DNA of 7,189 bases from Methanosarcinales archaeon (GTDB lineage: Archaea > Halobacteriota > Syntropharchaeia > Alkanophagales > Methanospirareceae): positions 1 to 7,189 of the forward strand of contig JAODGL010000047.1 in the NCBI GenBank assembly GCA_025464585.1. The letters are read 5' to 3'. The notes under the pieces were generated by a model that saw only the letters and a list, made by a program, of their open reading frames with translations, was not told the origin of the DNA and searched no databases. Shown here piece after piece: positions 1 to 7,085 of this stretch (the stretch's first letter is position 1; the number at the start of each line of letters is the position of its first letter). The translations under genes were made by a program, and so were the position numbers.

Positions 1-947
1 TATTTTTCTCTCAGCTCCTCCATCTCCTCCTTTTTGTCCTTCAGTTTAAAATACTCCTCTTCCTTTCTCGCTATAACTCCAAGCCTTCTTTTCTTATCAC
101 GCAACGCTTCAAGCTCTTTTTCTTTCTCTTCCCTCCGCTTCCTCGTATTCTCCAGGTCGCTTCTTCTCTCACCCAGTTTATTGCTCAACTCCATGTATTG
201 CTCATATTTCCTCGTGGCGTTTTCCAATTCTTCTTTCGCTTCACCCGCTTCTTTCTCTTTCACCACCTTAACGGCTTCTATCTCTTTTATAATCGGTTGA
301 AGCTCTCCCTTCACCTTCTCCAATTCATTCTGCTCATTTCCGAGCACTTCTATCTTCTTTCTGCCGTCTTTATCTAAAATGGTGGCTTTTATACCCTCTA
401 TGAGCTTCTCTTTTCCTCTCTTATCCTCCCTTATCGCCTGAATACTCTTTTCTATCCTCTCTATGCCAAGCATCCGAAGCACGAGCTTTTTACGCTCCGC
501 AGCTTTCATTGATGAGAGCGCATTCAACTCCTTCTGCCTTGCAAAGACCGAAGTAAAGAAAGACGGGTAATCCATACCTATTCTGTCCTCTATGACTTCC
601 GTGACCTCTTCAGCATTGTTAGTTATGAGTTCCCCATTGATAATGAGACTTGCTTTCGGGACTAAGTTCTTACCTGACATCTCTCTTACTACTTTATAAC
701 CATCGCCTTCCAGCTCGAATTCCAGGGCAACGCGGCATGCTTCATTAGCCGATGCGCCTTCCCGTTTTATAAGTTCTTTCGTTGTCCTCGCAGCATGATG
801 CCCGAACAAGACCCAACCTATCGCTTCTATCAAAGTCGTTTTCCCTACTCCGTTCAATCCGATAATGCCTATTATGCCATCCGGAAACTCAACATCCGCA
901 TTTTTATATTTCCGGTAATTCCTCAGTGTTAGCGTCTTCAGTATCAT
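1..947 (-). CDS. rad50: Rad50/SbcC-family DNA repair ATPase, N-terminal part (runs off the left edge)
   Basis: My translation from the ATG at 947 stays open for 315 codons to the window edge. Residues 1-170 look like the N-terminal ATPase lobe of Rad50/SbcC: an opening 'LTLRNYRKY' strand, Walker A GLNGVGKT at 30-37, an 'AIGWVLFG' helix, and a Q-loop glutamine at about 138 (FARQKEL). From about 175 onward the chain is Lys/Glu/Arg-rich with heptad-like spacing, as expected for the start of the long coiled coil. The zinc hook, Walker B and signature motif would lie outside the window. In the family, Rad50 pairs with Mre11 to process DNA double-strand ends. The gene starts 9 bases after the moeA stop with only a weak ribosome site (GTGAG), suggesting translational coupling. 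The Walker A differs from the more usual GxNGAGKS form, so another SMC-like ATPase is possible. No mre11 lies upstream. Confidence 0.85.
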   Translation of the reverse strand, partial: MILKTLTLRNYRKYKNADVEFPDGIIGIIGLNGVGKTTLIEAIGWVLFGHHAARTTKELIKREGASANEACRVALEFELEGDGYKVVREMSGKNLVPKASLIINGELITNNAEEVTEVIEDRIGMDYPSFFTSVFARQKELNALSSMKAAERKKLVLRMLGIERIEKSIQAIREDKRGKEKLIEGIKATILDKDGRKKIEVLGNEQNELEKVKGELQPIIKEIEAVKVVKEKEAGEAKEELENATRKYEQYMELSNKLGERRSDLENTRKRREEKEKELEALRDKKRRLGVIARKEEEYFKLKDKKEEMEELREK

Positions 948-956
948 AGGCAATTC

Positions 957-2183
957 TCACTGCCACACATTCACTTCTACTATCTCACCTTCTTCCATTC
1001 CCTCTTTATTCTCCTCTATTATTATAAACCCATCCGATTTCGTCATGCTGGATAGTATGCCAGAGCCGCTCACTCTTATTGGCTCGGCATAATATGCGTT
1101 TTTGGTACAAATCAGCCTTACACGCACAAAATCAGTTCTACCAACAGCAGAAGGAATTTTTTTACTTGCTACTGCAAAAATCTTACTTCGCTCTTCCTTC
1201 ATTCCATGTATTGCATACAAAAAAGGGCGGACGAGCATTTCAAAAGCAGATATTGCCGCTACGGGATATCCAGGGAGAAGAAACACCGGCTTGTTATTTA
1301 CGACACCAAAACCTGTCGGTTCACCGGGTCGGATAGCCACACCGTGAAATATAAGCGTTCCTATATCTTCTACCGCATCAGCTATGAGGTCCCTCTTACC
1401 CACGGAGCTTCCACCACTTATTAATAGTCCATCGCAATTCTTTAACTCGAAGGAAGATGTTATTGCGTTTTTAATTGCTTCATAATCATCTCTCACTATG
1501 CCGAGCCTATATGGTATTGCAATTTTTTCAACCAAAGCTTTTAGCACATAACTGTTTACGTCAGCTATCTTTCTTTCTCCTTCAAATCCTTGTGGCTCAG
1601 AAAGCTCATCACCTGTGGAGATTATCCCAATCTTTGCTCTTTTATACACTTTCACCTTTGTCCTGAAAAGAGATGCGAGCATACCTATATCATGACCCTT
1701 TAACATTCTCCCTTCTTTAAACACCTCTTCTCCTTTCTTTACGTCCTCACCGCAAAAAGAAACATTTTTACCCGGTGTGACGGGTTTAAAAATTTCAAGC
1801 GTATCTCCACTTTCCTTTGTATATTCAAGCATAACAACGGCATTGCTGCCCTTTGGTAACGGCATCCCTGTTTGTACAGGCAGATATTCCCCCACTCCTA
1901 TTTCCTCTTCATTTCCTTTCTTCCTCTTCAAAAATACCGGATTATTTAGAGATGCGCCAAAAGAGTCCTCTCCTCTAATTGCATACCCATCCATCGCAGC
2001 ACGGTCGAAAGGAGGACTATCTATGGACGAATAAACGTCTTCTGCTAAAACCCTGTTCAAAGCATCGTCAAACCAGATCTCTTCTCTCTCTGTTGTCTTT
2101 GCATAAGATAAAATGGTCTTAAATGCATCTTCCAGCGAAATAAGCGTACGAAAAAGTTTCATTCTATCCCTGTTCCCGCGCAT
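957..2183 (-). CDS. moeA: MoeA-type molybdopterin molybdenumtransferase (Mo/W cofactor assembly)
   Basis: MoeA inserts molybdate or tungstate into adenylylated molybdopterin, the last step of cofactor synthesis, in the cytoplasm. From the ATG at 2183 the protein is 408 residues, a normal MoeA length. Visible motifs are SPPFDRAAMDGYAIR (56-70), QTGMPLPKGSNAVVM (104-118), STGDEL (189-194) in the MoCF-binding domain, SGGSSVGKRD (256-265), RPGEPTGFG (285-293) and LPGYPVAA (303-310); residues from about 335 resemble the C-terminal beta-barrel domain IV. This start is chosen because GAGG sits 8 bases upstream and the ATG overlaps a TAA (TAATG) that plausibly ends the helicase. A second ATG 7 codons later is also possible. 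The frame is open upstream, so as assembled it reads as a C-terminal fusion to the helicase; I think that fusion is a frameshift effect. In a methanogen-like archaeon a likely client is formylmethanofuran dehydrogenase (inference). Confidence 0.9.
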   Translation of the reverse strand: MRGNRDRMKLFRTLISLEDAFKTILSYAKTTEREEIWFDDALNRVLAEDVYSSIDSPPFDRAAMDGYAIRGEDSFGASLNNPVFLKRKKGNEEEIGVGEYLPVQTGMPLPKGSNAVVMLEYTKESGDTLEIFKPVTPGKNVSFCGEDVKKGEEVFKEGRMLKGHDIGMLASLFRTKVKVYKRAKIGIISTGDELSEPQGFEGERKIADVNSYVLKALVEKIAIPYRLGIVRDDYEAIKNAITSSFELKNCDGLLISGGSSVGKRDLIADAVEDIGTLIFHGVAIRPGEPTGFGVVNNKPVFLLPGYPVAAISAFEMLVRPFLYAIHGMKEERSKIFAVASKKIPSAVGRTDFVRVRLICTKNAYYAEPIRVSGSGILSSMTKSDGFIIIEENKEGMEEGEIVEVNVWQ

Positions 2184-2215
2184 TACTTCGTCCTCGTATA
2201 TCTCCTCCAATATAC
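2181..2215 (-). other. Hidden helicase/moeA junction with TAATG overlap and probable second frameshift
   Basis: In the assembled helicase frame the C-terminus reads EFYRCILEEIYEDEV and runs straight into MoeA. One base over, the same DNA reads WRRYTRTK followed by TAA, and that TAA shares its last A with the moeA ATG (TAATG, 2185-2181). From memory, archaeal Lhr proteins commonly end in a Tyr-x-Arg-Thr-Arg/Lys tail, so this alternative end is family-like. A one-base gain or two-base loss around 2200-2245 would explain it; the exact base cannot be placed. Confidence 0.65.
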
Positions 2216-4944
2216 AACGATAAAACTCATGCTCACGCTTCCTTAATATTCTTGATGCCACTTCAGGACCTATGCCACGAGCAGCAAGTGCAATTACAGC
2301 GAGAGCACCATGCGACAAGACCAGATTTGCATTCCGGTACACCCTTTTCACCCGCTCTTTATCCACCTTTTCGGCATCAGAACTCATCCTTTTCACTATC
2401 TTGATCTCTTCCTTCTCCCACGGCTTTAACGCTGCAATCAACCTGGAGTTACAAAACGGGCAAACAAGCGATTCCGCTCCGAGTTCAATTATCGTCTTCA
2501 CACGCCTGAGTGACTCCCACCGCTTGCAACTCACACAGAATAAAATCACCCTGTCGTTCATTATTCTATTCCTTAAAGCATCAATAATCAATTCCTCGTC
2601 TCGCTCGGTTGCTAATACGTCCCGCCAGCTCAAATACCCTGATGCACCAATAGGACTCAACCCGTGTGAAGAAAAACAGACTTTTATATCGCCAGATTTT
2701 ATCTTCCTCATCACCTCTTCCGCCCGCTCAACATCCAGTTTATCAGCGAAAATGTCGTTCACCGTCTCCTCGTAGATTGGCGTCCCCGAGAACAATTTAA
2801 CCAATTTATCGGCAGAAATCTGTGTTCGGTCAAAGTCCTTGCGCAACGCACCGAATCTCTTCGCCACGTTCAACAACTCCCATTTAAACAAAAGGGAGTT
2901 CTTCAGTGTTCTCTCTATTATTGCCCGGACAAATTCGGGCTCGATTGAGCCCAGCGTCTGCTTCAACGCTTCTTTCCCTATCCTTCTTCCTGATTTTAAT
3001 TTTATCCGATAAGGGTCAATCTCCATGGAAATAGCCGTGCCGAGTCGGGCTCCGAGTAAAGCTACTATCAGTCTGCCCAATGTCTCGTTTACAAGATGCC
3101 CAAAGCAAGCGTTTATTACCACCTCTTTTTCGTCTTTTGATGTTTCCACAACCACTTCTTTCGCCGTTGGCACCACACATCCTTCATCAATTTGCTTTTT
3201 TATTAATTCTATGAGCGTCTTAAAGCAACCAGGGTTCAACTCCTTACCTGAAGAGAAAAAAGAAGCGATTTTAGCCCTTAAATCACCCACTTCCTGTGCT
3301 ATCACAAAAGGAACGGGTATTTCCTCGCCTTCCCAATTTGGTATCTCGCCCTCCCTCTTCACACCTGGTTCTACTTTTATTTTTTCTCTCTCTGCTTCTA
3401 CATCCATGTCCACTACTCGCCATGTCTCGCCCTTTGCAACGAACAAAGCACCGGGAGCCGCAAAATTCAGCACAAATCGCTCATCCAGCATGCATATCAG
3501 CTTCCCGCTCACTATGTCATATACCTCGTATTTCCTCTCATCCGGAATCATCGAAAGATTTTCATAATAATAGCCCCTTGTGCTTTTACTCAGCCTTATC
3601 TTTTCCCTATCTCTTTTTAACAGCCCCTCCTCCTCTAACTGCTCTATTACCCACATCATCGTATCAAGAGCGATATTCCTGAAAGGATATGCCCTTTTCA
3701 TCAACGAATAAAGCTTATCCAACGAAATCAGACCGAGGTCGAGTAGCACACCGCAGATCTGATGCGCCAGTACGTCCAGCGAGCCTTCCTTCAGCTTTAT
3801 ATCCTCTATTTTACCCTCTCTTGCTCTCTTTGCAATCACCGCTGATTCCGCTACATCGTCAGGAGTAAGGGCAATGACCTTGCCAGTAGAAGTTTTTCGG
3901 ATGAAGTGCGAGGCACGACCCACGCGTTGCACCAATCTCGTAACTTCTCGCGGTGATGCATATTGAACCACGAGGTCAATCGAGCCGATGTCAATCCCGA
4001 GCTCCATGGAACTGGTGCAAATAAGTCCTTTTATCGCTCCTTTTTTGAATTTTTCCTCCGCTTCTATTCTCATCTCCTTTGACAGCGAGCCGTGATGAAC
4101 CCCGATTAACCCGGGCTCAAACTTGTTCATGAGAGAAGCAAGCATCTCTGCCGCTCTTCTCGTGTTTACGAATATCAAACTCGATTTCGCTTCTTTCACC
4201 GCCTCCTTTATGGCTCTTACATGCGTTATCACCGCGTCCTTCTCATCTCTTTTCGTGCTCGCGGGAGTCAGGACTTCTATTGCAATCGTTTTTGTGGAAA
4301 CTGTGTTTACTACTTGCGTCTTTTTATGCCCGGCGAAGAACTCCGCTACTTCTTCCGGATTTCCAACCGTCGCGGATAGACATATTCTTTGGAAATTGCC
4401 AGAAAGCAATGCTATTCGCTCTAACGCGATTGTAAGCTGTGCACCTCGTTTAGAATTCGCCAATTCGTGCACTTCGTCTATTATCACATACCTCACGGAT
4501 TTTAAACTCTCTCTCAGCCTTCTCCCCGGGATTATCGCCTTGTATCGTTTCTGGCGTGGTGATGAGCATATCTGGAGGCTCCAGGGCTTGTTTCCTCCTT
4601 GCATAACTCGTTGTGTCCCCATGTCTTACTTCTATGCTAATGCTGAGTTCTCTGCCCCAACGCTCTAACCTCGACAGCATATCGCGGTTTAAAGCACGTA
4701 AAGGCGTGATATAAAGAGCGTAAATACCTCTTTCCTCATTGTTTCTCGCCTTATCTTCCAGTATTTTATGGAATACAGGAAGAACAGCCGCTTCTGTCTT
4801 GCCAGAACCCGTAGGTGCTATTAGCAGCACGTTCTTTCCTTCTAAAATGAGCGGGATACATAATTCCTGTGGTTCTGTGGGGTATGGAAATGTCTTTTCT
4901 AAAACTTCCTGAATCTCTCCGTTGAGCAAAGAGAAGGTGTTCAT
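2183..4944 (-). CDS. lhr: Lhr-type superfamily 2 DEAD/DEAH-like helicase, split by apparent frameshift(s)
   Basis: This is an ATP-dependent nucleic-acid helicase of the archaeal Lhr class, about 919 residues once corrected. Codons 1-135 (4944 to 4540) carry the Q-motif region (FPYPTEPQ), Walker A APTGSGKT (43-50), motif Ia TPLRALNRD and motif Ib TTPETIQ. One extra G at 4539/4538 then shifts the frame. The rest continues from 4538 with DEVH (156-159), SAT (190-192), IFVNTRRAAE, motif V around 309-319 (TSSMELGIDIG) and motif VI QRVGRAS (339-345), followed by winged-helix and Lhr C-terminal regions. A four-cysteine motif (C803, C806, C828, C831) looks like a zinc knuckle. As assembled, the first frame runs alone to 4450, and the second is open from 4622 to 957, through moeA. 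A probable second shift near 2200-2245 would bring in the tail RRYTRTK and a TAA at 2185-2183. Lhr helicases are linked to DNA repair and recombination; the exact substrate here is unknown. There is no SD site before the ATG, so the leader is short. Confidence 0.85.
4538..4539 (-). other. Apparent +1 frameshift site in the helicase gene
   Basis: On the minus strand the sequence reads ACG ATA CAA GGC GAT in the upstream frame. Removing one of the two G residues gives T-I-Q-A-I-I-P-G-R-R, which joins motif Ib smoothly to the segment before DEVH. Upstream of this point only the 4944 frame looks like a helicase; downstream only the 957-4622 frame does. No slippery heptamer or stop codon sits at the junction, so an indel or an assembly error fits better than programmed frameshifting. 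Confidence 0.88.
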
Positions 4945-4991
4945 AGCTTTGATTGGTTCATTTTATTTTGTTCTAACATACTTTATATACA
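4945..4991. promoter_or_regulatory. Compact divergent promoter region between helicase and queE
   Basis: The two start codons are 47 bases apart. On the minus strand GTATATAAAG (4990 to 4981) is a good archaeal TATA box, predicting a helicase transcript start near 4959, about 15 bases before its ATG. On the plus strand ATTTTATTTT (4960-4969) is centred about 27 bases before the queE ATG, predicting a leaderless queE mRNA. Neither gene has an SD site here. The elements are interleaved, so the two promoters may compete for TBP. Positions are inferred from spacing only. Confidence 0.5.
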
Positions 4992-5753
4992 ATGAAAAAA
5001 GGTTATATAGCAGAAATATTCAGTTCCTTCCAGGGAGAAGGACCTTATGCAGGGAGAAGGCAAATATTTATCAGATTTGCAGGTTGTCCTCTCTCTTGCT
5101 TTTATTGCGACACTTCTTATGCGAGAGACCCCAGACCAAAACTTTGCAATATACTTTTCCTCGGTAAGGAAACCAGCATAAAAAGAAATCCATTATCCAC
5201 GAACGAAGTAATAGATTATGTAAGGGAACTACTCACTCCAGACGTCCACAGCATTTGCTACACAGGTGGAGAACCCCTTTTTTCTCCCGCGTTCGTAAAA
5301 GAAATAGCAATCGAAGCAAAAAAGATGCAGTTTAAAAATTTTATAGAAACAAGCGGGAATTCAGCAATAGATTTCAAATCATTAGCCGATTATTTTGATT
5401 TCGCATCTATTGACATAAAACTGAGGAACCACCGCGCAGTTAAGGAAAAAGACTATGATAAGCTGTATAGTAATGAGCTCGAATGCATAAGAATTGCCGT
5501 TGGTAGAGGAATAGAAACGGTAGTGAAGGTGATAGTCCTGAAAAACACACCCGTAGGTGAAATAGAAGGGATATGCAAAGACCTCGCTGGTCTCGATGTA
5601 AAGTTTGTCTTACAGCCTGTTACAGAGCATCTGCAAGGTGCCGATGTAGTGCCCGGGATAAAAGAACTTTTTGAACTTTCCGAAGTGGCAGGGCTTTACC
5701 TACATCATATTATGGTGATTCCTCAGTTGCATAAATTTCTGGGGATACACTGA
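4992..5753 (+). CDS. queE: 7-carboxy-7-deazaguanine synthase QueE (radical SAM)
   Basis: QueE converts 6-carboxy-5,6,7,8-tetrahydropterin to 7-carboxy-7-deazaguanine using S-adenosylmethionine and an iron-sulfur cluster. In archaea this feeds preQ0 and then archaeosine in tRNA. The protein is 253 residues, near the family length. It starts with IAEIFSSFQGEGPYAGRR, the QueE substrate-binding signature. It then has the radical SAM cysteines C32, C36 and C39 (CX3CX2C, GCPLSCFYCDT), the SAM-binding TGGEP at 91-95, an ETSGN strand near 144-148, and the C-terminal VIPQLHKFLG. The ATG at 4992 is chosen because the family motif begins a few residues later and no earlier in-frame start is needed. No queC, queD or tgtA is adjacent. 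The gene diverges from the helicase and ends 22 bases before the opposing aIF2-gamma stop. Confidence 0.95.
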   Translation: MKKGYIAEIFSSFQGEGPYAGRRQIFIRFAGCPLSCFYCDTSYARDPRPKLCNILFLGKETSIKRNPLSTNEVIDYVRELLTPDVHSICYTGGEPLFSPAFVKEIAIEAKKMQFKNFIETSGNSAIDFKSLADYFDFASIDIKLRNHRAVKEKDYDKLYSNELECIRIAVGRGIETVVKVIVLKNTPVGEIEGICKDLAGLDVKFVLQPVTEHLQGADVVPGIKELFELSEVAGLYLHHIMVIPQLHKFLGIH

Positions 5754-5775
5754 AAGAACTTTTAAGGGGAACTAC
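5754..5775. other. Short convergent intergenic gap (queE / aIF2-gamma)
   Basis: Only 22 bases separate the two opposing stop codons. A T run (AACTTTTAAGG) follows the queE stop and could act as a weak archaeal T-tract terminator, but there is no clear hairpin. Transcripts from both sides are likely to overlap at their 3' ends. Confidence 0.4.
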
Positions 5776-6984
5776 TTATACTATAACCCCCGCGCCTATT
5801 AAATGCCATCTCGCTCTTATCTTCCTCCCAATCGCCACTCGAGAGCCTTCTTCCGCGCATACCGGTCTGCTCAGTTTTACATCAATGGTCTCCTTTGTTA
5901 CTCTTCTCACCTCGCCCATTGTGGTTGCAGTTCCGGCGCTCAGCATTATACTCTCGCCCACTTTTATCGTCGGTATCTCCACTTCTTTTGCTACACCAAC
6001 AACGCGCTCCAATAAGTGGTATTGTATGCTCAGTTCGTTCCAAGTCGGAGGCAAAGAGCCGGGCATCCCTACACACTGCCCTACTAAGGAGTCTTCTATG
6101 GTCATACTGGGATCTAACTTTGTGCCAACACCTATTAGCCCACCGGGAGTCACTTCTTTTACTCTCTCCCCTCCTGCCATTATAGACGTTATCTCCGTTT
6201 CTATTGGCACCCATATCTCCTTGCCTCCTGTGGTCACAGCTCGACCGGGTCTTATCTCTAACTTATCTCCCTCTCTTAGTCTTCCTTTGAGCAAAGAACC
6301 GCCAATTACTCCTCCTTTTAGCTTATCTATCGGTGTTCCCGGTTTGTTTATATCAAAAGAGCGTGCAATATGCATGATTGGAGGTTCATCCACGGAACGT
6401 AAGGGTGTGGGAATTGTTTGCTCTATGCTCTGTATCAATACATCCAGATTAGCGGATTGCTGCGCAGACATAGGCACAATGGGCGAGCGTTCCGCAATCG
6501 TTCCTTTAACAAAATCCTTTATTTGCAAATAATGCTTTATTGCCTCATCTCGAGATACGAGGTCTATTTTGTTCTGTACGATTACCGTTTTATCTATACC
6601 AATTAAGCTCAGAGCCATCAAATGCTCCTTTGTCTGTGGCTGTGGGCATGGCTCGGATGCGGCAATAAGTAGAACAGCACCATCCATTATCGCAGCACCG
6701 CTCAGCATCGTTGCCATTAACGCTTCGTGCCCCGGAGAATCAACAAATGAAACAGTTCGCAACTCTTCGGTCTTTGAGCCACAATGCTTACATATTTCTT
6801 CTACGGTGTAACAATCCGGCTCCTTGCAGACCGGACATCTTCTGAAGGTAGCATCTGCATAGCCAAGCCTTATGGAGATACCTCTCTTTATCTCCTCGCT
6901 GTGCCTGTCGGTCCACTCGCCGGACAGTGCACTCACTAAGGTTGTTTTCCCGTGATCTACGTGTCCCACCATTCCTATGTTCAC
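5776..6984 (-). CDS. eif2g: Translation initiation factor aIF2, gamma subunit (GTPase)
   Basis: The gamma subunit is the GTP-binding core of heterotrimeric aIF2, which delivers initiator Met-tRNA to the ribosome. Numbered from the GTG at 6984 it has 402 residues, close to full length. G1 is GHVDHGKT (7-14), the switch I region contains KRGISIRLGYADA (33-45), and the aIF2-gamma zinc knuckle cysteines are C50, C53, C65 and C68. G3 is DSPGH (82-86), G4 NKID (138-141) and G5 SAQ (173-175). Residues from about 205 on cover beta-barrel domains II and III. The GTG gives VNIGMVGHVD as N-terminus, short for the family. The reading frame extends upstream to a TAA with no ATG, GTG or TTG. A strong SD (GGGAGGT, 7013-7007) stands 7 bases before an in-frame ACG at 6999-6997, which would give (M)KKPSVNIGMV. 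The true start is therefore probably 6999. The gene is convergent with queE. Confidence 0.97.
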   Translation of the reverse strand: MNIGMVGHVDHGKTTLVSALSGEWTDRHSEEIKRGISIRLGYADATFRRCPVCKEPDCYTVEEICKHCGSKTEELRTVSFVDSPGHEALMATMLSGAAIMDGAVLLIAASEPCPQPQTKEHLMALSLIGIDKTVIVQNKIDLVSRDEAIKHYLQIKDFVKGTIAERSPIVPMSAQQSANLDVLIQSIEQTIPTPLRSVDEPPIMHIARSFDINKPGTPIDKLKGGVIGGSLLKGRLREGDKLEIRPGRAVTTGGKEIWVPIETEITSIMAGGERVKEVTPGGLIGVGTKLDPSMTIEDSLVGQCVGMPGSLPPTWNELSIQYHLLERVVGVAKEVEIPTIKVGESIMLSAGTATTMGEVRRVTKETIDVKLSRPVCAEEGSRVAIGRKIRARWHLIGAGVIV

Positions 6985-6999
6985 AGAAGGCTTTTTCGT

Positions 7000-7013
7000 T
7001 TTCTTTACCTCCC
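7000..7013 (-). promoter_or_regulatory. Strong ribosome binding site for aIF2-gamma, pointing to an ACG start
   Basis: Reading down the minus strand, GGGAGGT is followed by AAAGAAA and then ACG. The match to the archaeal anti-SD sequence is nearly perfect. Its spacing is ideal for the ACG at 6999 but far too long (22 bases) for the GTG at 6984, so this site decides the start question. Confidence 0.75.
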
Positions 7014-7020
7014 TCTTTCT

Positions 7021-7085
7021 CTTTTATTTATAGGTTTAATAATAAAACTTTCTTTTTAAAGAAAGGTTCAGAGGGGGCGAAGAGA
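7021..7085. promoter_or_regulatory. Divergent promoter region for aIF2-gamma and acyl-CoA dehydrogenase
   Basis: For the minus strand, TTTAAAAAG (about 7060 to 7053) would place the aIF2-gamma transcript start near 7030, leaving a leader that includes its SD site. For the plus strand, TTTATTTATA (7023-7032) would place the dehydrogenase start near 7054, with GAGGGGG (7071-7077) as SD, 8 bases before the ATG. An alternative minus-strand TATA, TATAAATA at 7032-7025, would remove the SD. Assignments rest on motif and spacing only. Confidence 0.5.
7048..7065. repeat. Perfect inverted repeat, 8-base arms, possible operator
   Basis: CTTTCTTT and AAAGAAAG form a perfect palindrome around a 2-base spacer. 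Allowing one mismatch it extends to 7045-7068. It lies over the predicted aIF2-gamma TATA and the predicted dehydrogenase transcript start, so a dimeric repressor bound here could affect both genes. The low-complexity A/T-rich content means chance is not excluded. Confidence 0.45.

Noticed and set aside
34..300. Plus-strand Ser/Phe/Leu-rich 88-codon open frame that could look like a membrane peptide
   Set aside because: It is the mirror of the Lys/Glu-rich Rad50 coiled coil; AAG/GAG codons reversed give Ser, Leu and Phe.
3025..3567. Plus-strand 180-codon open frame opposite the helicase, with similar ones at 2272-2775 and 4123-4668
   Set aside because: All lie within the conserved helicase on the other strand and have low-complexity Ser/Phe-rich translations without family features.
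4530..4550. Programmed ribosomal frameshifting at the helicase shift site
   Set aside because: No slippery heptamer, in-frame stop or stimulatory hairpin is visible, and skipping a G at CAA-GGC has no known precedent that I recognise.
4540..4622. The start codon at 4622 and its N-terminal residues (MGTQRVMQGG...) as the true start of the helicase
   Set aside because: This stretch is an out-of-frame reading of the real helicase codons between motif Ia and motif Ib; it has no helicase similarity, and the proper frame starts at 4944.
4982..4989. TTTATATA just before the queE ATG as the queE TATA box
   Set aside because: It is only a few bases from the ATG, so transcription would begin inside the gene; the same bases read on the minus strand are correctly spaced for the helicase.
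5885..6532. Plus-strand 215-codon open frame opposite aIF2-gamma
   Set aside because: It is antisense to a highly conserved gene, has a Ser/Pro/Thr-rich composition typical of mirror frames, and shows no recognisable motif.
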